From the NCBI RefSeq assembly GCF_000156175.1, contig NZ_GG692710.1:478251-542250 (forward strand): a stretch of DNA of 64,000 nt, read 5' to 3'. Position numbers and translations under genes: made by a program. This document shows, piece by piece, positions 55,752 through 64,000 of this stretch. The stretch is from Collinsella intestinalis DSM 13280. GTDB taxonomy: Bacteria > Actinomycetota > Coriobacteriia > Coriobacteriales > Coriobacteriaceae. Positions within the stretch are counted from its first letter, which is position 1. Every line of letters begins with the position of its first letter. The notes under the pieces were generated by a model. The model did no database searches and was not told the DNA's origin. It worked only from the letters and a program-made list of their open reading frames with translations.

Positions 55752-57425
55752 ATGACGGAGATGCCGAACACGCCAGCAAGTCAGTCGCATAACAACAATG
55801 GACACGTCACCGCCCCCCTGCCCATCGGTAGTCGGACGGCGGGGACCAGCGGAGCAAAGCGCGGAGCGTCATCCCACGCTGCCCACAACGCTCCCAAGCA
55901 CGCCAAGGAGCCGGCAAAAAAGCATAACGACAAACACTCCCGCAGCCACAAGGGCGCCGCGGCGCTCGGCGTCCTCTGCTGCCTGCTCATCGCCCTCTAT
56001 GGCGGCGGCGTCTTCGTGTTCTCCCGTACGTGCTACCCAAACACCAAGGTCGCGGGGGCCGACCTCTCTTGGCTTGACCGGGACAGCTCGGTCGCCCGCG
56101 TGCGCGACGCCGCTGAGGACTACGTCCTCGAGGTTTCTGGCGACGGCTTTACCTGGACCTACGAAGCCGAACATGCAAACGAGGTGATCGACGCCGCCCG
56201 TGCGGTCGATAACGTCATGGCCCATAACGAGCCCGCTCTATGGCCCGTGCGGCTGGCCCGAGCCCTCATGGCCTCTCCCGAAAAACCCGCAAACGCAACA
56301 TCGGCCAACGCGCAATCCGGCAAACTACCGGAGCTCGACAAAATCGAGCTTCCCAAGACATTCGATCGCGATGCCTTCCTGGCCAGCCTCGACGCGGCGA
56401 TCGATGAGTTCAACTCGGCGCGCGTGGGAACCTTCGATGCGGCCGGCGCTTTCGATCCCGAGGCCGGTTCGTTCACCCTCACAAAGGCCCTCTCCAACCG
56501 CAAGCTGGACAAGGACGCCATCGATCGCGCGGCTCTCGTGGCCGTGTCGACCCTCGCCGCGCGCGTCGAGTTGACCGAGCGCAGCTTCACTCCCCTTGCT
56601 GGCGGCGCCACGGAGCAGGAACTTCAACATGCGATCGACCGTGCCAACGAACTCATTGGGACGAACGTCAACCTCAAGATGGGGGGCTCCGTCGTCTCCA
56701 CGCTCGACGGCGCGCAACTCGCTCAGTGGATCACCTTCGACGAGGCGCTGAACCCAACGCTCAACACGGAACCCGTGGGGCAGTGGGTGCACGAGCTCGC
56801 CAAGACGCATATCGACACCGTAGGCAGCGAGCGGACCTACACCCGCCCCGACGGCAAGACCGTCACCGTGAGCGGCGGCACCTACGGCTGGATGAGCGAT
56901 GAGGCGCGACTCGTGCAATTGCTCCAAGACGCCGTATCCAACAAGCAGGTCGGCGATATCGAGATTCCGCTCAAGCGTTCCGCCGCAACCTGGAGCGGCA
57001 TGGGCAAGCCCGATTGGGGCGCCTATTGCGACATCGACCTGACCGAGCAACACGCGCGCTACTACGACGCGGCGGGCAACCTCGTCTGGGAGAGCGGCTG
57101 CATCACGGGCAACCCGAACACCGGAAATGCAACCCCAACGGGCGTCTTCAGCCTGAATGCCAAAACACGCAACTCGACCCTCATCGGACTCGACGAGGAC
57201 AAGGACGGCGAGCCCGACTACAAGACCCCGGTCGCCTACTGGATGCCGTTCGTGGGCAACGCCGTCGGCATGCACGACGCCACCTGGCAGTCCGCAGCAA
57301 GCTTCTCGAATCCCAAGGCCTACACCTGGACGGGAAGCCACGGCTGCGTCAACCTACCCCCCGACCGCGCTGCAGCGCTATTCGACATCATCTCCAAGGG
57401 CGATTGCGTGATCGTCCACAACTAG
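55752..57425 (+). CDS. Membrane-anchored L,D-transpeptidase (YkuD domain)
   Basis: 557 residues. A Lys/His/Asn-rich cytoplasmic N-terminus (about 1-70) precedes one membrane segment (LGVLCCLLIALYGGGVFVFS). Then come peptidoglycan-binding_4-type repeats (about 100-370) and the C-terminal YkuD domain with GMHDATW and the catalytic Cys532 in GSHGCVNL. It makes 3-3 cross-links or attaches proteins to peptidoglycan outside the membrane. The gene has no close partner; the two-component genes follow by 70 bases. Start may also be a GTG five codons earlier. Confidence 0.9.
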   Translation: MTEMPNTPASQSHNNNGHVTAPLPIGSRTAGTSGAKRGASSHAAHNAPKHAKEPAKKHNDKHSRSHKGAAALGVLCCLLIALYGGGVFVFSRTCYPNTKVAGADLSWLDRDSSVARVRDAAEDYVLEVSGDGFTWTYEAEHANEVIDAARAVDNVMAHNEPALWPVRLARALMASPEKPANATSANAQSGKLPELDKIELPKTFDRDAFLASLDAAIDEFNSARVGTFDAAGAFDPEAGSFTLTKALSNRKLDKDAIDRAALVAVSTLAARVELTERSFTPLAGGATEQELQHAIDRANELIGTNVNLKMGGSVVSTLDGAQLAQWITFDEALNPTLNTEPVGQWVHELAKTHIDTVGSERTYTRPDGKTVTVSGGTYGWMSDEARLVQLLQDAVSNKQVGDIEIPLKRSAATWSGMGKPDWGAYCDIDLTEQHARYYDAAGNLVWESGCITGNPNTGNATPTGVFSLNAKTRNSTLIGLDEDKDGEPDYKTPVAYWMPFVGNAVGMHDATWQSAASFSNPKAYTWTGSHGCVNLPPDRAAALFDIISKGDCVIVHN

Positions 57426-57495
57426 CCGCGCAACACCCGCGCCGCCCGCGCCGCACACGCCGGTATGCAAGGCGAAACCCCATCTGGAGGCATAC

Positions 57496-58185
57496 ATGAC
57501 CACCCGCATCCTGCTCGTCGAGGACGATCCGCTCATCGTCGACGCCCTCACCGAGCTTCTCACGAGCTCGGGCTACAGCGTCGACACCGCCGACACCCAG
57601 ACGCGTGCCATCGAACTCGCCACGGGCGCCGGGTCTGCCGGCACCTATCAGCTCGTGCTGCTCGACGTCACCCTGCGCGAGGGAAACGGCTTCGCGGTGT
57701 GCGCCGCCGTGAAGGAAACTTCGCCGAGCACCCCGGTCATCTTCCTAACCGCCTCCGATGACGAATTCAACACCGTGACGGGCCTCACGATGGGTGCAGA
57801 CGACTACGTTGCCAAGCCCTTCCGGCCACGCGAGCTGCTCGCCCGCATCGCCGCGACCATCCGCCGCTCGCAGCCGAGCAGGCGCATCGTCAGCCTGGGC
57901 GATATCCGCATCGACACCGATCGCGCCTACGTCGAGCGCAAGGGCGTCGAGCTCACGCTCTCGGCGCTCGAATACCGCTTGCTCCTGTTGTTTGCCACAA
58001 ATCCAGGCAAGCTCGTCTCCCGCGATATGATCCGCGACGCCCTGTGGGACAGTGCGGGCACCTACATCGAGGAGAACACACTCTCCGTCTACATCAAGCG
58101 GCTCCGTGACAAGATCGAAGACGACCCGAGCCGACCCGAACTCATCCAAACCGTCCGCGGCCTCGGCTACAAGGCGATGAGATAG
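57496..58185 (+). CDS. OmpR/PhoB-family response regulator
   Basis: 229 residues. Receiver domain with acidic pocket D10/D11, phosphorylation site D57 (LVLLDVTLREG), and K of DDYVAKPF, followed by a winged-helix DNA-binding domain (LSALEYRLLLLFATNPGKLV, ENTLSVYIKRLRDKIE). GGAGG lies just upstream. The sensor kinase starts four bases after its stop. Likely controls the transporter genes downstream. Confidence 0.95.
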   Translation: MTTRILLVEDDPLIVDALTELLTSSGYSVDTADTQTRAIELATGAGSAGTYQLVLLDVTLREGNGFAVCAAVKETSPSTPVIFLTASDDEFNTVTGLTMGADDYVAKPFRPRELLARIAATIRRSQPSRRIVSLGDIRIDTDRAYVERKGVELTLSALEYRLLLLFATNPGKLVSRDMIRDALWDSAGTYIEENTLSVYIKRLRDKIEDDPSRPELIQTVRGLGYKAMR

Positions 58186-58188
58186 CCC

Positions 58189-59343
58189 ATGCTGAGGAAT
58201 CGCGAAATCCGACGCGCGCTTATCGCATGCCTGCTCGTCACAGCTCTCGGGACGGTTGCCACGTACCTGGTCACGCGCTCCATCATGCTCGACGCTCTCG
58301 GCGGCGCGCGCATCGTCACCGCCTCCATCAACGAGGCAGCTTCGATGGTGACATCGGGAGCCTCTGATGCAAGCGCCACCCTGTTCGCGGCCATATGCAC
58401 GTTCGTCACCGGATTGATTGTCACCGTTATCTTCATAATTCTCACGAACCGGCGTTACCGCGCCCTGGCAAACATGGCAGCCAACCTCGACCGCGTGCTG
58501 GCGGGCGAGCGCGACATCCGCCTGCGCGACATGAGCGAAGGCGAGCTCGCCATCCTCTCGAGCGAAATCGACAAGGTCATCGCGCGACTCAACCTCACCG
58601 TCGACGAACTGCAGGCGGAGAAGCTCGCGCTCTCAGACGCACTCGCCGACATCTCCCATCAGCTCAAGACGCCCCTCACCTCGATCGCCATTTCCACCGA
58701 GCTCATCCGCGACCGTCTTTCCGCACGGGGCGATTCCGAAGATCTGGTCGAGCGCCTGCGCCTCATCCAAACGCTGCAGGCCCGCGTTGAGGACCTGGTG
58801 GCCGCCCTGCTCAAACTCGCCCGCATCGACGCCGGCGTGATCAAGCTCGTTTGCGGAGCTGTCGACACGCGCGAGCTCGTGCGCAAGAGCTTCGAGCCGC
58901 TTGCCATCGCCTTCGACATCGCCGACGTGCGCTTCAGCGCGGACGTGCAGGATGGGGCCTCCTACGAGGGCGATCTCACGTGGAGCGTCGAGGCTCTCGA
59001 GAACATCTTGAAAAACTGCATGGAGCACACCCCGGCCGGAGGATGCGTGAGCGTGCGCGTCACCGAAGACGTCCTGGCATGTCGAATCCGCATCGAGGAC
59101 ACCGGACCGGGCATTGCCGAATCCGACCTCCCGCACATCTTCGAGCGCTTCTACCGCGGTTCGCGCGATGCAAACGCCACGCCGAACGAAGTCAACCCCG
59201 CCGGAGTCGGTATCGGGCTCGCCCTCTCCAAGAGCCTCGTGACAGCGCAGGGAGGCACCCTCACCGCCGAGAACCCCCGCGACGAGAACGGCAACATCAC
59301 TGGCGCAGCCTTCAACCTGGTGTTCTTCAAGACCGTCGTGTAG
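58189..59343 (+). CDS. Sensor histidine kinase
   Basis: 384 residues with two membrane helices (about 9-32 and 65-87), a short 30-residue extracytoplasmic loop, a HAMP-like linker, the phospho-acceptor H157 in DISHQLKTPLTSI, N box LENILKNCMEHTP and G boxes DTGPGIAES and GVGIGLALSKSLV. A short sensing loop fits intramembrane-sensing kinases that rely on an ABC transporter for detection, which fits the neighbours. Partner of the regulator just upstream. Confidence 0.94.
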   Translation: MLRNREIRRALIACLLVTALGTVATYLVTRSIMLDALGGARIVTASINEAASMVTSGASDASATLFAAICTFVTGLIVTVIFIILTNRRYRALANMAANLDRVLAGERDIRLRDMSEGELAILSSEIDKVIARLNLTVDELQAEKLALSDALADISHQLKTPLTSIAISTELIRDRLSARGDSEDLVERLRLIQTLQARVEDLVAALLKLARIDAGVIKLVCGAVDTRELVRKSFEPLAIAFDIADVRFSADVQDGASYEGDLTWSVEALENILKNCMEHTPAGGCVSVRVTEDVLACRIRIEDTGPGIAESDLPHIFERFYRGSRDANATPNEVNPAGVGIGLALSKSLVTAQGGTLTAENPRDENGNITGAAFNLVFFKTVV

Positions 59344-59393
59344 CAGCTACGCTGGCTGGGACGCGAGGATTCGTGACGCATCTGTCACATTGC

Positions 59394-59415
59394 GGTCATG
59401 ACACGGCAAGGTCAT
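59394..59415 (+). promoter_or_regulatory. Possible response-regulator site before the ABC operon
   Basis: Direct repeats GGTCAT at 59394-59399 and 59410-59415, and a TGTCA...TGACA inverted pair spanning 59383-59403. OmpR-type regulators usually bind direct repeats at about 10-11 or 16-base phase. Speculative without binding data. Confidence 0.35.
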
Positions 59416-59460
59416 TCGTCCAGTATCGTTGATAGGAATCTAGCTGGCGAAAGGACGGCC

Positions 59461-60141
59461 ATGAACATCCTCAGCATCGAACATCTCACACGCGTGTACG
59501 GCACGGGCGACACGGCGGTAACCGCGCTGAACGACGTGAGCTTCACCGTCGAGGCCGGCGAATTCATCGCCATCATCGGCAGCTCGGGATCGGGTAAATC
59601 GACCCTCATGCATCTCATGGGAGGTGTCGACCGCCCCACATCGGGAACCGTAAGACTGCAGGGGCAGGACATCTTCGCCCGCAACGACGAGCAGCTCGCC
59701 GTGTTCCGCCGCCGCGAAGTGGGCCTCATCTACCAGTTCTACAACCTCATCCCCGTCCTTGACGTGGTGGAGAACATGACCCTGCCGGTCCTGATGGACG
59801 GACGCTCCGTCAACGAGCAGCGCCTATCGGCCCTCGTGCGGGCGCTGGGCCTCACGGGCCGCGAACACTGCCTGCCCAATCAGCTCTCCGGCGGCCAGCA
59901 GCAGCGCGTCGCCATTGGCCGCGCACTCATGAACGCCCCCTCGGTCGTACTCGCCGACGAGCCCACCGGCAACCTCGACTCCAAGAACTCCGCGGAGATC
60001 ATGGGCCTGCTGCGCGCATCCAATAAGAAGTTCAAGCAGACCCTCATCGTCATCACCCACGACGAGGACGTCGCCCTCATGGCCGACCGCGTGATCGCCA
60101 TCGAGGACGGTCGCATCGTCCGTGACGAGCGGAGGGCATAA
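59461..60141 (+). CDS. ABC transporter ATPase, LolD/MacB type
   Basis: 226 residues from ATG 59461 (GAAAGGA upstream). Walker A GSSGSGKST, signature LSGGQQQRVAIGRAL, Walker B VVLADEPTGNLD and IVITHDEDVALM. The long 'RREVGLIYQFYNLIPVLDV' segment marks the LolD/MacB/FtsE-like family. Partner of the permease that begins one base after its stop. No TSD or transfer signs. Confidence 0.94.
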   Translation: MNILSIEHLTRVYGTGDTAVTALNDVSFTVEAGEFIAIIGSSGSGKSTLMHLMGGVDRPTSGTVRLQGQDIFARNDEQLAVFRRREVGLIYQFYNLIPVLDVVENMTLPVLMDGRSVNEQRLSALVRALGLTGREHCLPNQLSGGQQQRVAIGRALMNAPSVVLADEPTGNLDSKNSAEIMGLLRASNKKFKQTLIVITHDEDVALMADRVIAIEDGRIVRDERRA

Positions 60142-60142
60142 G

Positions 60143-63100
60143 ATGGCCGAGGACACCCGCACCGCCACGCCCGCAGGCGCAAACGCCGCACAGGGCGCCC
60201 TCCCCCGCAGGGGCGTGTTCTGGCACTTCGCCGCACGCTCCCTCAAACTCAATCGCTCGCGCACCATCGTGTCCATCATCGGCGTCGCGCTCTCCTGCGC
60301 GCTCATCACCGCGATCTTCACGAGCGTGGCCACGCTCTATGAGGGCCTGCTCAAGGCCGAGATCGTGACCGAGGGCGCATGGCAAGTCGAACTCGTGAAC
60401 GTGCCCGAGGATGAAATCGATGTCGTGCACGCCGATTCTCGCGTCACGCGCAGCTATGATCGCATCTCCTACGGCGACGCGATCATGCCGAAGAGCTTCG
60501 AGGGATATTGGGGACGCTATCTCAGCGTCCAGGAATGGCCCACGGCCGACAAGGTGAAAGGCCTCAAGCCTCTCCCCCACATCGCCGAAGGGCGTGCCCC
60601 CCAGGCGCCTGACGAGATTGTGCTCACCCACAATCTCAAGGGCCTGACCGTCGAAGACGGCAGCTGGCTCTACGACAGCCTCCCCACGAGCGGCAAGGAC
60701 GACGACGTCCCGCGCGCATCATGGGACGGAAGCCTGGAGATCGGTAGCGTCATCGACCTCGCGCTTGGCGAGCGAACCTTTGTCGACGCCGAGTCCGGCC
60801 AGGAGGCACCCTGCCTGTACGATGAATCCCTGTACACAACGGAAAGCGCGACGGGCGACGTCATCAGCGAGTACCTCGCGAACCCCGGCGAGTTGAAATC
60901 CTACAAGGTAGTTGGCTTCTATGCCCCAGAGGGGGTCAGGAAGGATGACGTGTGGGGACGAACGGGGCCCGGGCACCTCGGGTTCGTCTCTTCTCCCGAT
61001 GTCCCCGTACGCACCACGAGCATCTACCTCACCACGAACCTGAAGAGCCGCACCGAGATCGATGGGCTCATCGAGGACTACACCGGCAACCCCCACGCCG
61101 TCTTCAACGGCGGCGGCAACCGAGGTGACATCGAGAATATGGAAGGCCAGACCGCGGCATATTCGCATGATTCCCTCATGCGGTATCAGGGCATGACCGA
61201 TGACCGTTCCATCTGGGGAACCCTATACACGCTCGCCTTCATTCTCTCCGCCGTCGTCATCGGCGCCTCCATATCCCTCATATACAACTCGTTCGCCATC
61301 GCCGTCTCCGAGCGCACCCGCCAATTCGGCTTGCTCTCCTCGCTCGGCGCCAGCAAGCGACAGCTGCGCCGCACCGTATACGCCGAGGCGAGCATGCTCG
61401 CAATCATCGGAATTCCCATCGGCCTCCTGGTTGGCCTTGCCGGGACCTTCGCCGTGTTCGCCTTCGCCGGCGAGGGTGTCGGAATGCTCATCGACCAGGA
61501 GGCGTTCGCGAACACCGGCTTCAGCACAATCGCCATCAATCCCGCGGTGCTCGCCCTATCGGCTATGCTCGCCATCATCACCGTCTTCATCAGCGCGACG
61601 CTCCCCGCCTGGCGCGCGAGCCGCATCTCGGCCGTGGACGCCATCCGCGGAAGCCGCGACGTACGCCTGTCCCGACGCGAGCGCCGCGAGATGCGGAAAA
61701 ACCGCCGCACGGGAGCAAGCGGCACGTCCTTCGGGCGCATCTTTGACAACCTGCGCCTGCGCACCGCGGGCGTGCCCGGCCTTCTCGCCCACCGCAACCT
61801 CACGCGCGCCAGTGCGAAGGGCCGCGTGGCCGTCGCTTCCCTGGCCGTATCGGTCGCGCTCATCATCATCTCGGGCGGCATCTCGCATTACCTGAACTAT
61901 CTCACGCAGGCCGTCGACAACGGCGGCAGTGATATCGAGGTCTCGCTCAACAGGCGGCTGGAACTCGACGAGACAGCATCCGACGGACTGAAGGAGATCG
62001 ACGACGCATATCGGGCGCTCGCAACAGTCGATGGGGCGATTGGAGAGGGGTACATGCTCCTCACATCCCTCTGCGCGAGCTTCGAGCCCGGCATGATCGA
62101 TTACGGCGAGCTCTCAAGCCAAAGCGAGCACTACGACATGCCCGACCGCGGCATGACCGACGACGGCACCGTCTACGCCCCCGCCTCCGTCCTGTTCCTC
62201 GATGACGCATCGTGGAATCAGATCCTTGAGGAGAACGGCCTCGACCGCAAGCGCTTCGGGGACCCAAAGAACCCTGTCGCCGTGGCGCTCAACGGAACCC
62301 AGTCCAACGACGGGAAGCGCTATTCAGTGCGCGACCTGTTCTCCTCCACGGGCACCGCGAACCTCCTCACCAACATCGCATCCGTCGACAACGCCATGTT
62401 CGTCGAGGCGGGCGTCGATGACGGGGAGCCCGTCGCCCGATATGAGGGATACGGAGAGGGGGACGAAGCCCGATTCGACGAGAACGGCGAGCCCATCTAC
62501 GACAAGGTCGCGCGTCCGCTCGACGAGGTGCTCCTGGACTCGTACGAACTGCCCGTCGGGGCGATTGTGAAGACATTCCCCTCGCCCATCAAAGCATATG
62601 CATCCATCTGGCCGACGCTCGTCCTCCCCGTAAGCGCGCTGCCCACACTCGCCGCGAGCTCCGAGGGCATCATCGATGACAAGGATGTGAGCAGCCTCGC
62701 CACGCCATTCGCCTTCCACAGCGAAGAGGGCACATACGGCAACACGATGTACGCGTATCTATCCTTCGGCGCCGAAGACGCACGCGCCGTCGAAATCGGC
62801 ATGAACGAGATCATCGCCGACAAGATCACCGGCAGCAAGTGGTACCGCACATATCTGTCGAACAACGCTGAGAACGCGCGCGCCGAGCGGCTCATAGGCG
62901 AGACCGTGCAGCTGTTCATCAACTGCTTCATCCTCATCACCGGTGCGATTGCCGTCGCAAACGTGTTCAACACGCTCACGAACTCGATCATCCTGCGCCG
63001 TCGCGAGTTCGCCATGCTCAAGAGCATCGGCATGGGACAGCGTGCGTTCTGGCGCATGATCGCCCTCGAGTGCTTCTCATACGCCTGGAGGGGGTTAGCC

Positions 63101-63310
63101 ATCGGCCTGGGACTCGGCGCCGTCGTCACCTTCTTCATTTACCAGGCGATGATGATGAGCTTCGAGGGCCTCGGCTTCGTGGTGCCGTTCGGCTGGGTCA
63201 TCGCCGCCGTCGGCGTGGTGATCGCCGTGCTCGCCATCTCAACCGCGTATGCTCTTCGCAAGTCCTCCAGCGGCTCCATCGTGCAAACCCTGCGCGAGGA
63301 CGCGATCTAG
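60143..63310 (+). CDS. FtsX/MacB-like ABC permease with large extracellular domain
   Basis: 1055 residues from ATG 60143 (GGAGGG upstream). One N-terminal helix (about 43-66), an extracellular domain of about 280 residues, then three helices (LAFILSAVVIGASISLIYNS onwards), a basic cytoplasmic loop, another helix, a second large external domain and three C-terminal helices (MIALECFSYAWRGLAIGLGL region). This two-FtsX-domain layout is that of BceB-like or macrolide-export permeases in Gram-positives. Substrate unknown; antimicrobial peptides are a candidate because of the adjacent two-component system. Confidence 0.9.
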   Translation: MAEDTRTATPAGANAAQGALPRRGVFWHFAARSLKLNRSRTIVSIIGVALSCALITAIFTSVATLYEGLLKAEIVTEGAWQVELVNVPEDEIDVVHADSRVTRSYDRISYGDAIMPKSFEGYWGRYLSVQEWPTADKVKGLKPLPHIAEGRAPQAPDEIVLTHNLKGLTVEDGSWLYDSLPTSGKDDDVPRASWDGSLEIGSVIDLALGERTFVDAESGQEAPCLYDESLYTTESATGDVISEYLANPGELKSYKVVGFYAPEGVRKDDVWGRTGPGHLGFVSSPDVPVRTTSIYLTTNLKSRTEIDGLIEDYTGNPHAVFNGGGNRGDIENMEGQTAAYSHDSLMRYQGMTDDRSIWGTLYTLAFILSAVVIGASISLIYNSFAIAVSERTRQFGLLSSLGASKRQLRRTVYAEASMLAIIGIPIGLLVGLAGTFAVFAFAGEGVGMLIDQEAFANTGFSTIAINPAVLALSAMLAIITVFISATLPAWRASRISAVDAIRGSRDVRLSRRERREMRKNRRTGASGTSFGRIFDNLRLRTAGVPGLLAHRNLTRASAKGRVAVASLAVSVALIIISGGISHYLNYLTQAVDNGGSDIEVSLNRRLELDETASDGLKEIDDAYRALATVDGAIGEGYMLLTSLCASFEPGMIDYGELSSQSEHYDMPDRGMTDDGTVYAPASVLFLDDASWNQILEENGLDRKRFGDPKNPVAVALNGTQSNDGKRYSVRDLFSSTGTANLLTNIASVDNAMFVEAGVDDGEPVARYEGYGEGDEARFDENGEPIYDKVARPLDEVLLDSYELPVGAIVKTFPSPIKAYASIWPTLVLPVSALPTLAASSEGIIDDKDVSSLATPFAFHSEEGTYGNTMYAYLSFGAEDARAVEIGMNEIIADKITGSKWYRTYLSNNAENARAERLIGETVQLFINCFILITGAIAVANVFNTLTNSIILRRREFAMLKSIGMGQRAFWRMIALECFSYAWRGLAIGLGLGAVVTFFIYQAMMMSFEGLGFVVPFGWVIAAVGVVIAVLAISTAYALRKSSSGSIVQTLREDAI

Positions 63311-63330
63311 GCGCCATCCGACTCACCACC

Positions 63331-63365
63331 CACCTCAATTTAGGGACAGTCCCTAAATTGAGGTG
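63331..63365. repeat. Perfect CTGTCCC-family palindrome
   Basis: Seventeen-base arms CACCTCAATTTAGGGAC and the exact complement around a single central A, 21 bases after the permease stop and 42 bases before the next gene. Closest relative is the element at 40071. Confidence 0.85.
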
Positions 63366-63406
63366 AGATTCCCGAATCAGGTCCATCCCACCCGAAAGGA
63401 AGACCC

Positions 63407-64000
63407 ATGTCCGATACCAACCGTGAGAACGACCCGATGGACGAGTTCCTGAGCACGCTCGGCGACGAACCGCAGGAGACAAAGGTGCTTCGCGTTCCCG
63501 AAGTCATCCCCACCATCCAAGGCGACGCGACGAACACGGAATCCAACGCCGGGCCCGACGGCCAAACCCCGCTTGAGGGTTCCGACGCCGAGGCATACGC
63601 CGCCCTCAAGGCGAAGCGCGCCGAGCGCCGCCGCAAGAAGCTCATGCGCCGCGGCATCGTGATCGGCGTGGCGGCCGCCGTCATCGGTGGCGGGGCCATT
63701 GCCATCAACATCCTGGGTAAAGAGCCCGAGCAGACGATGGAGGCCGTCACCGATTTTGCCGTCCAGGGAGATTTCGAGACCATCGTCGACGCCAAGGGAA
63801 CGTTGCAGCCGCTCTCCGCCACCGTCATCACACCCGAGGTGGGCGGCCAAATCGAGAGCGTCAACGTCGTTGCTGGCCAAACGGTCAAAGAGGGCGACGT
63901 CCTCATGACCATCAAGAACCCCGAGCTTGACCGCGCCGTAGCGGAGGCCGATCGCGCGCTGCGCCAGGCCCGCGCCGACCTCGCGGCCGCACAGCAGGCG
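63407..64000 (+). CDS. Membrane-fusion/HlyD-type adaptor protein, N-terminal part
   Basis: 198 residues seen; the gene runs off the right edge. Starts at ATG 63407 with GAAAGGAAGACC upstream. A charged cytoplasmic N-terminus (about 1-80) precedes one membrane helix (GIVIGVAAAVIGGGAIAI), then the biotinyl-lipoyl-like hairpin start: VITPEVGGQIESVNVVAGQ, VKEGDVLMTIKNPEL, and an Ala-rich coiled coil. Such MacA/YknX-like adaptors work with LolD/MacB-type ABC pumps, completing an efflux unit with the two genes upstream. The N-terminal cytoplasmic region is long for the family. Confidence 0.88.
   Translation, partial: MSDTNRENDPMDEFLSTLGDEPQETKVLRVPEVIPTIQGDATNTESNAGPDGQTPLEGSDAEAYAALKAKRAERRRKKLMRRGIVIGVAAAVIGGGAIAINILGKEPEQTMEAVTDFAVQGDFETIVDAKGTLQPLSATVITPEVGGQIESVNVVAGQTVKEGDVLMTIKNPELDRAVAEADRALRQARADLAAAQQA

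Overview
The window is chromosomal DNA of a GC-rich actinobacterium of the class Coriobacteriia, most probably Collinsella or a close relative. The evidence is a set of actinobacterial gene orders combined with features shared with Firmicutes, such as a GlgC/GlgD pair, a one-chain Fe-S serine dehydratase and a phage/Bacillus-type ThyA. Genus is an inference; no rRNA or tRNA gene is present. Nearly all genes are core. The exception is a 4.4 kb island near 40.1-44.5 kb.

Layout. 1-16.9 kb (minus strand): a long housekeeping block, transcribed in the order asp23-like, fakA-like, recG, rsmD, coaD, a sepIVA-like coiled-coil gene, DUF177, rpmF, plsX, acpP, rnc, smc, ftsY, ffh, thyA, folA and a truncated TrmH/SpoU methylase. 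It links translation, lipid synthesis, protein targeting, chromosome organisation and folate. 16.9-21.1 kb (minus): a heterodimeric ABC exporter with its own promoter. 21.4-25.6 kb (plus): rpmB, adhE preceded by possible LacI-type operators, and an APH-fold kinase. 25.7-26.4 kb (minus): thiamine pyrophosphokinase.

26.8-39.4 kb (plus) is a complete glycogen locus: glgB, glgP, glgC, glgD, glgA, then a GH13-GH77 fusion enzyme under a separate promoter. GlgC/GlgD make ADP-glucose, GlgA elongates, GlgB branches, and GlgP plus the fusion enzyme degrade and rearrange glucan. GlgA, and to a lesser degree GlgB, ends in a Lys/Ala/Pro-rich tail like histone H1.

39.6-44.5 kb: an FmdB zinc ribbon gene, then the decayed island. 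It holds a transposase tail, an acyl carrier protein gene with an in-frame amber codon, an ABC-2 exporter pair, the C-terminal part of an acyl-activating ligase, an AT-rich gap, an IS21 istA fragment and a decayed IS3-family element. Palindromes flank it on both sides. 44.5-51.4 kb (minus): metK, priA, def, fmt and rsmB. 51.6-55.6 kb: DUF2442 (minus), gltX and the serine dehydratase (plus). 55.7-64 kb (plus): an L,D-transpeptidase, a two-component system, a MacB/FtsX-type ABC transporter and the start of a periplasmic-adaptor-like protein, together a likely envelope-stress or efflux module.

Between genes lies a family of inverted repeats built on a CTGTCCC core, with copies near 21.86, 40.07, 47.5, 55.6 and 63.3 kb and a possible relative at 44.45 kb. 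No CRISPR array, tRNA, rRNA or recognisable riboswitch was seen.
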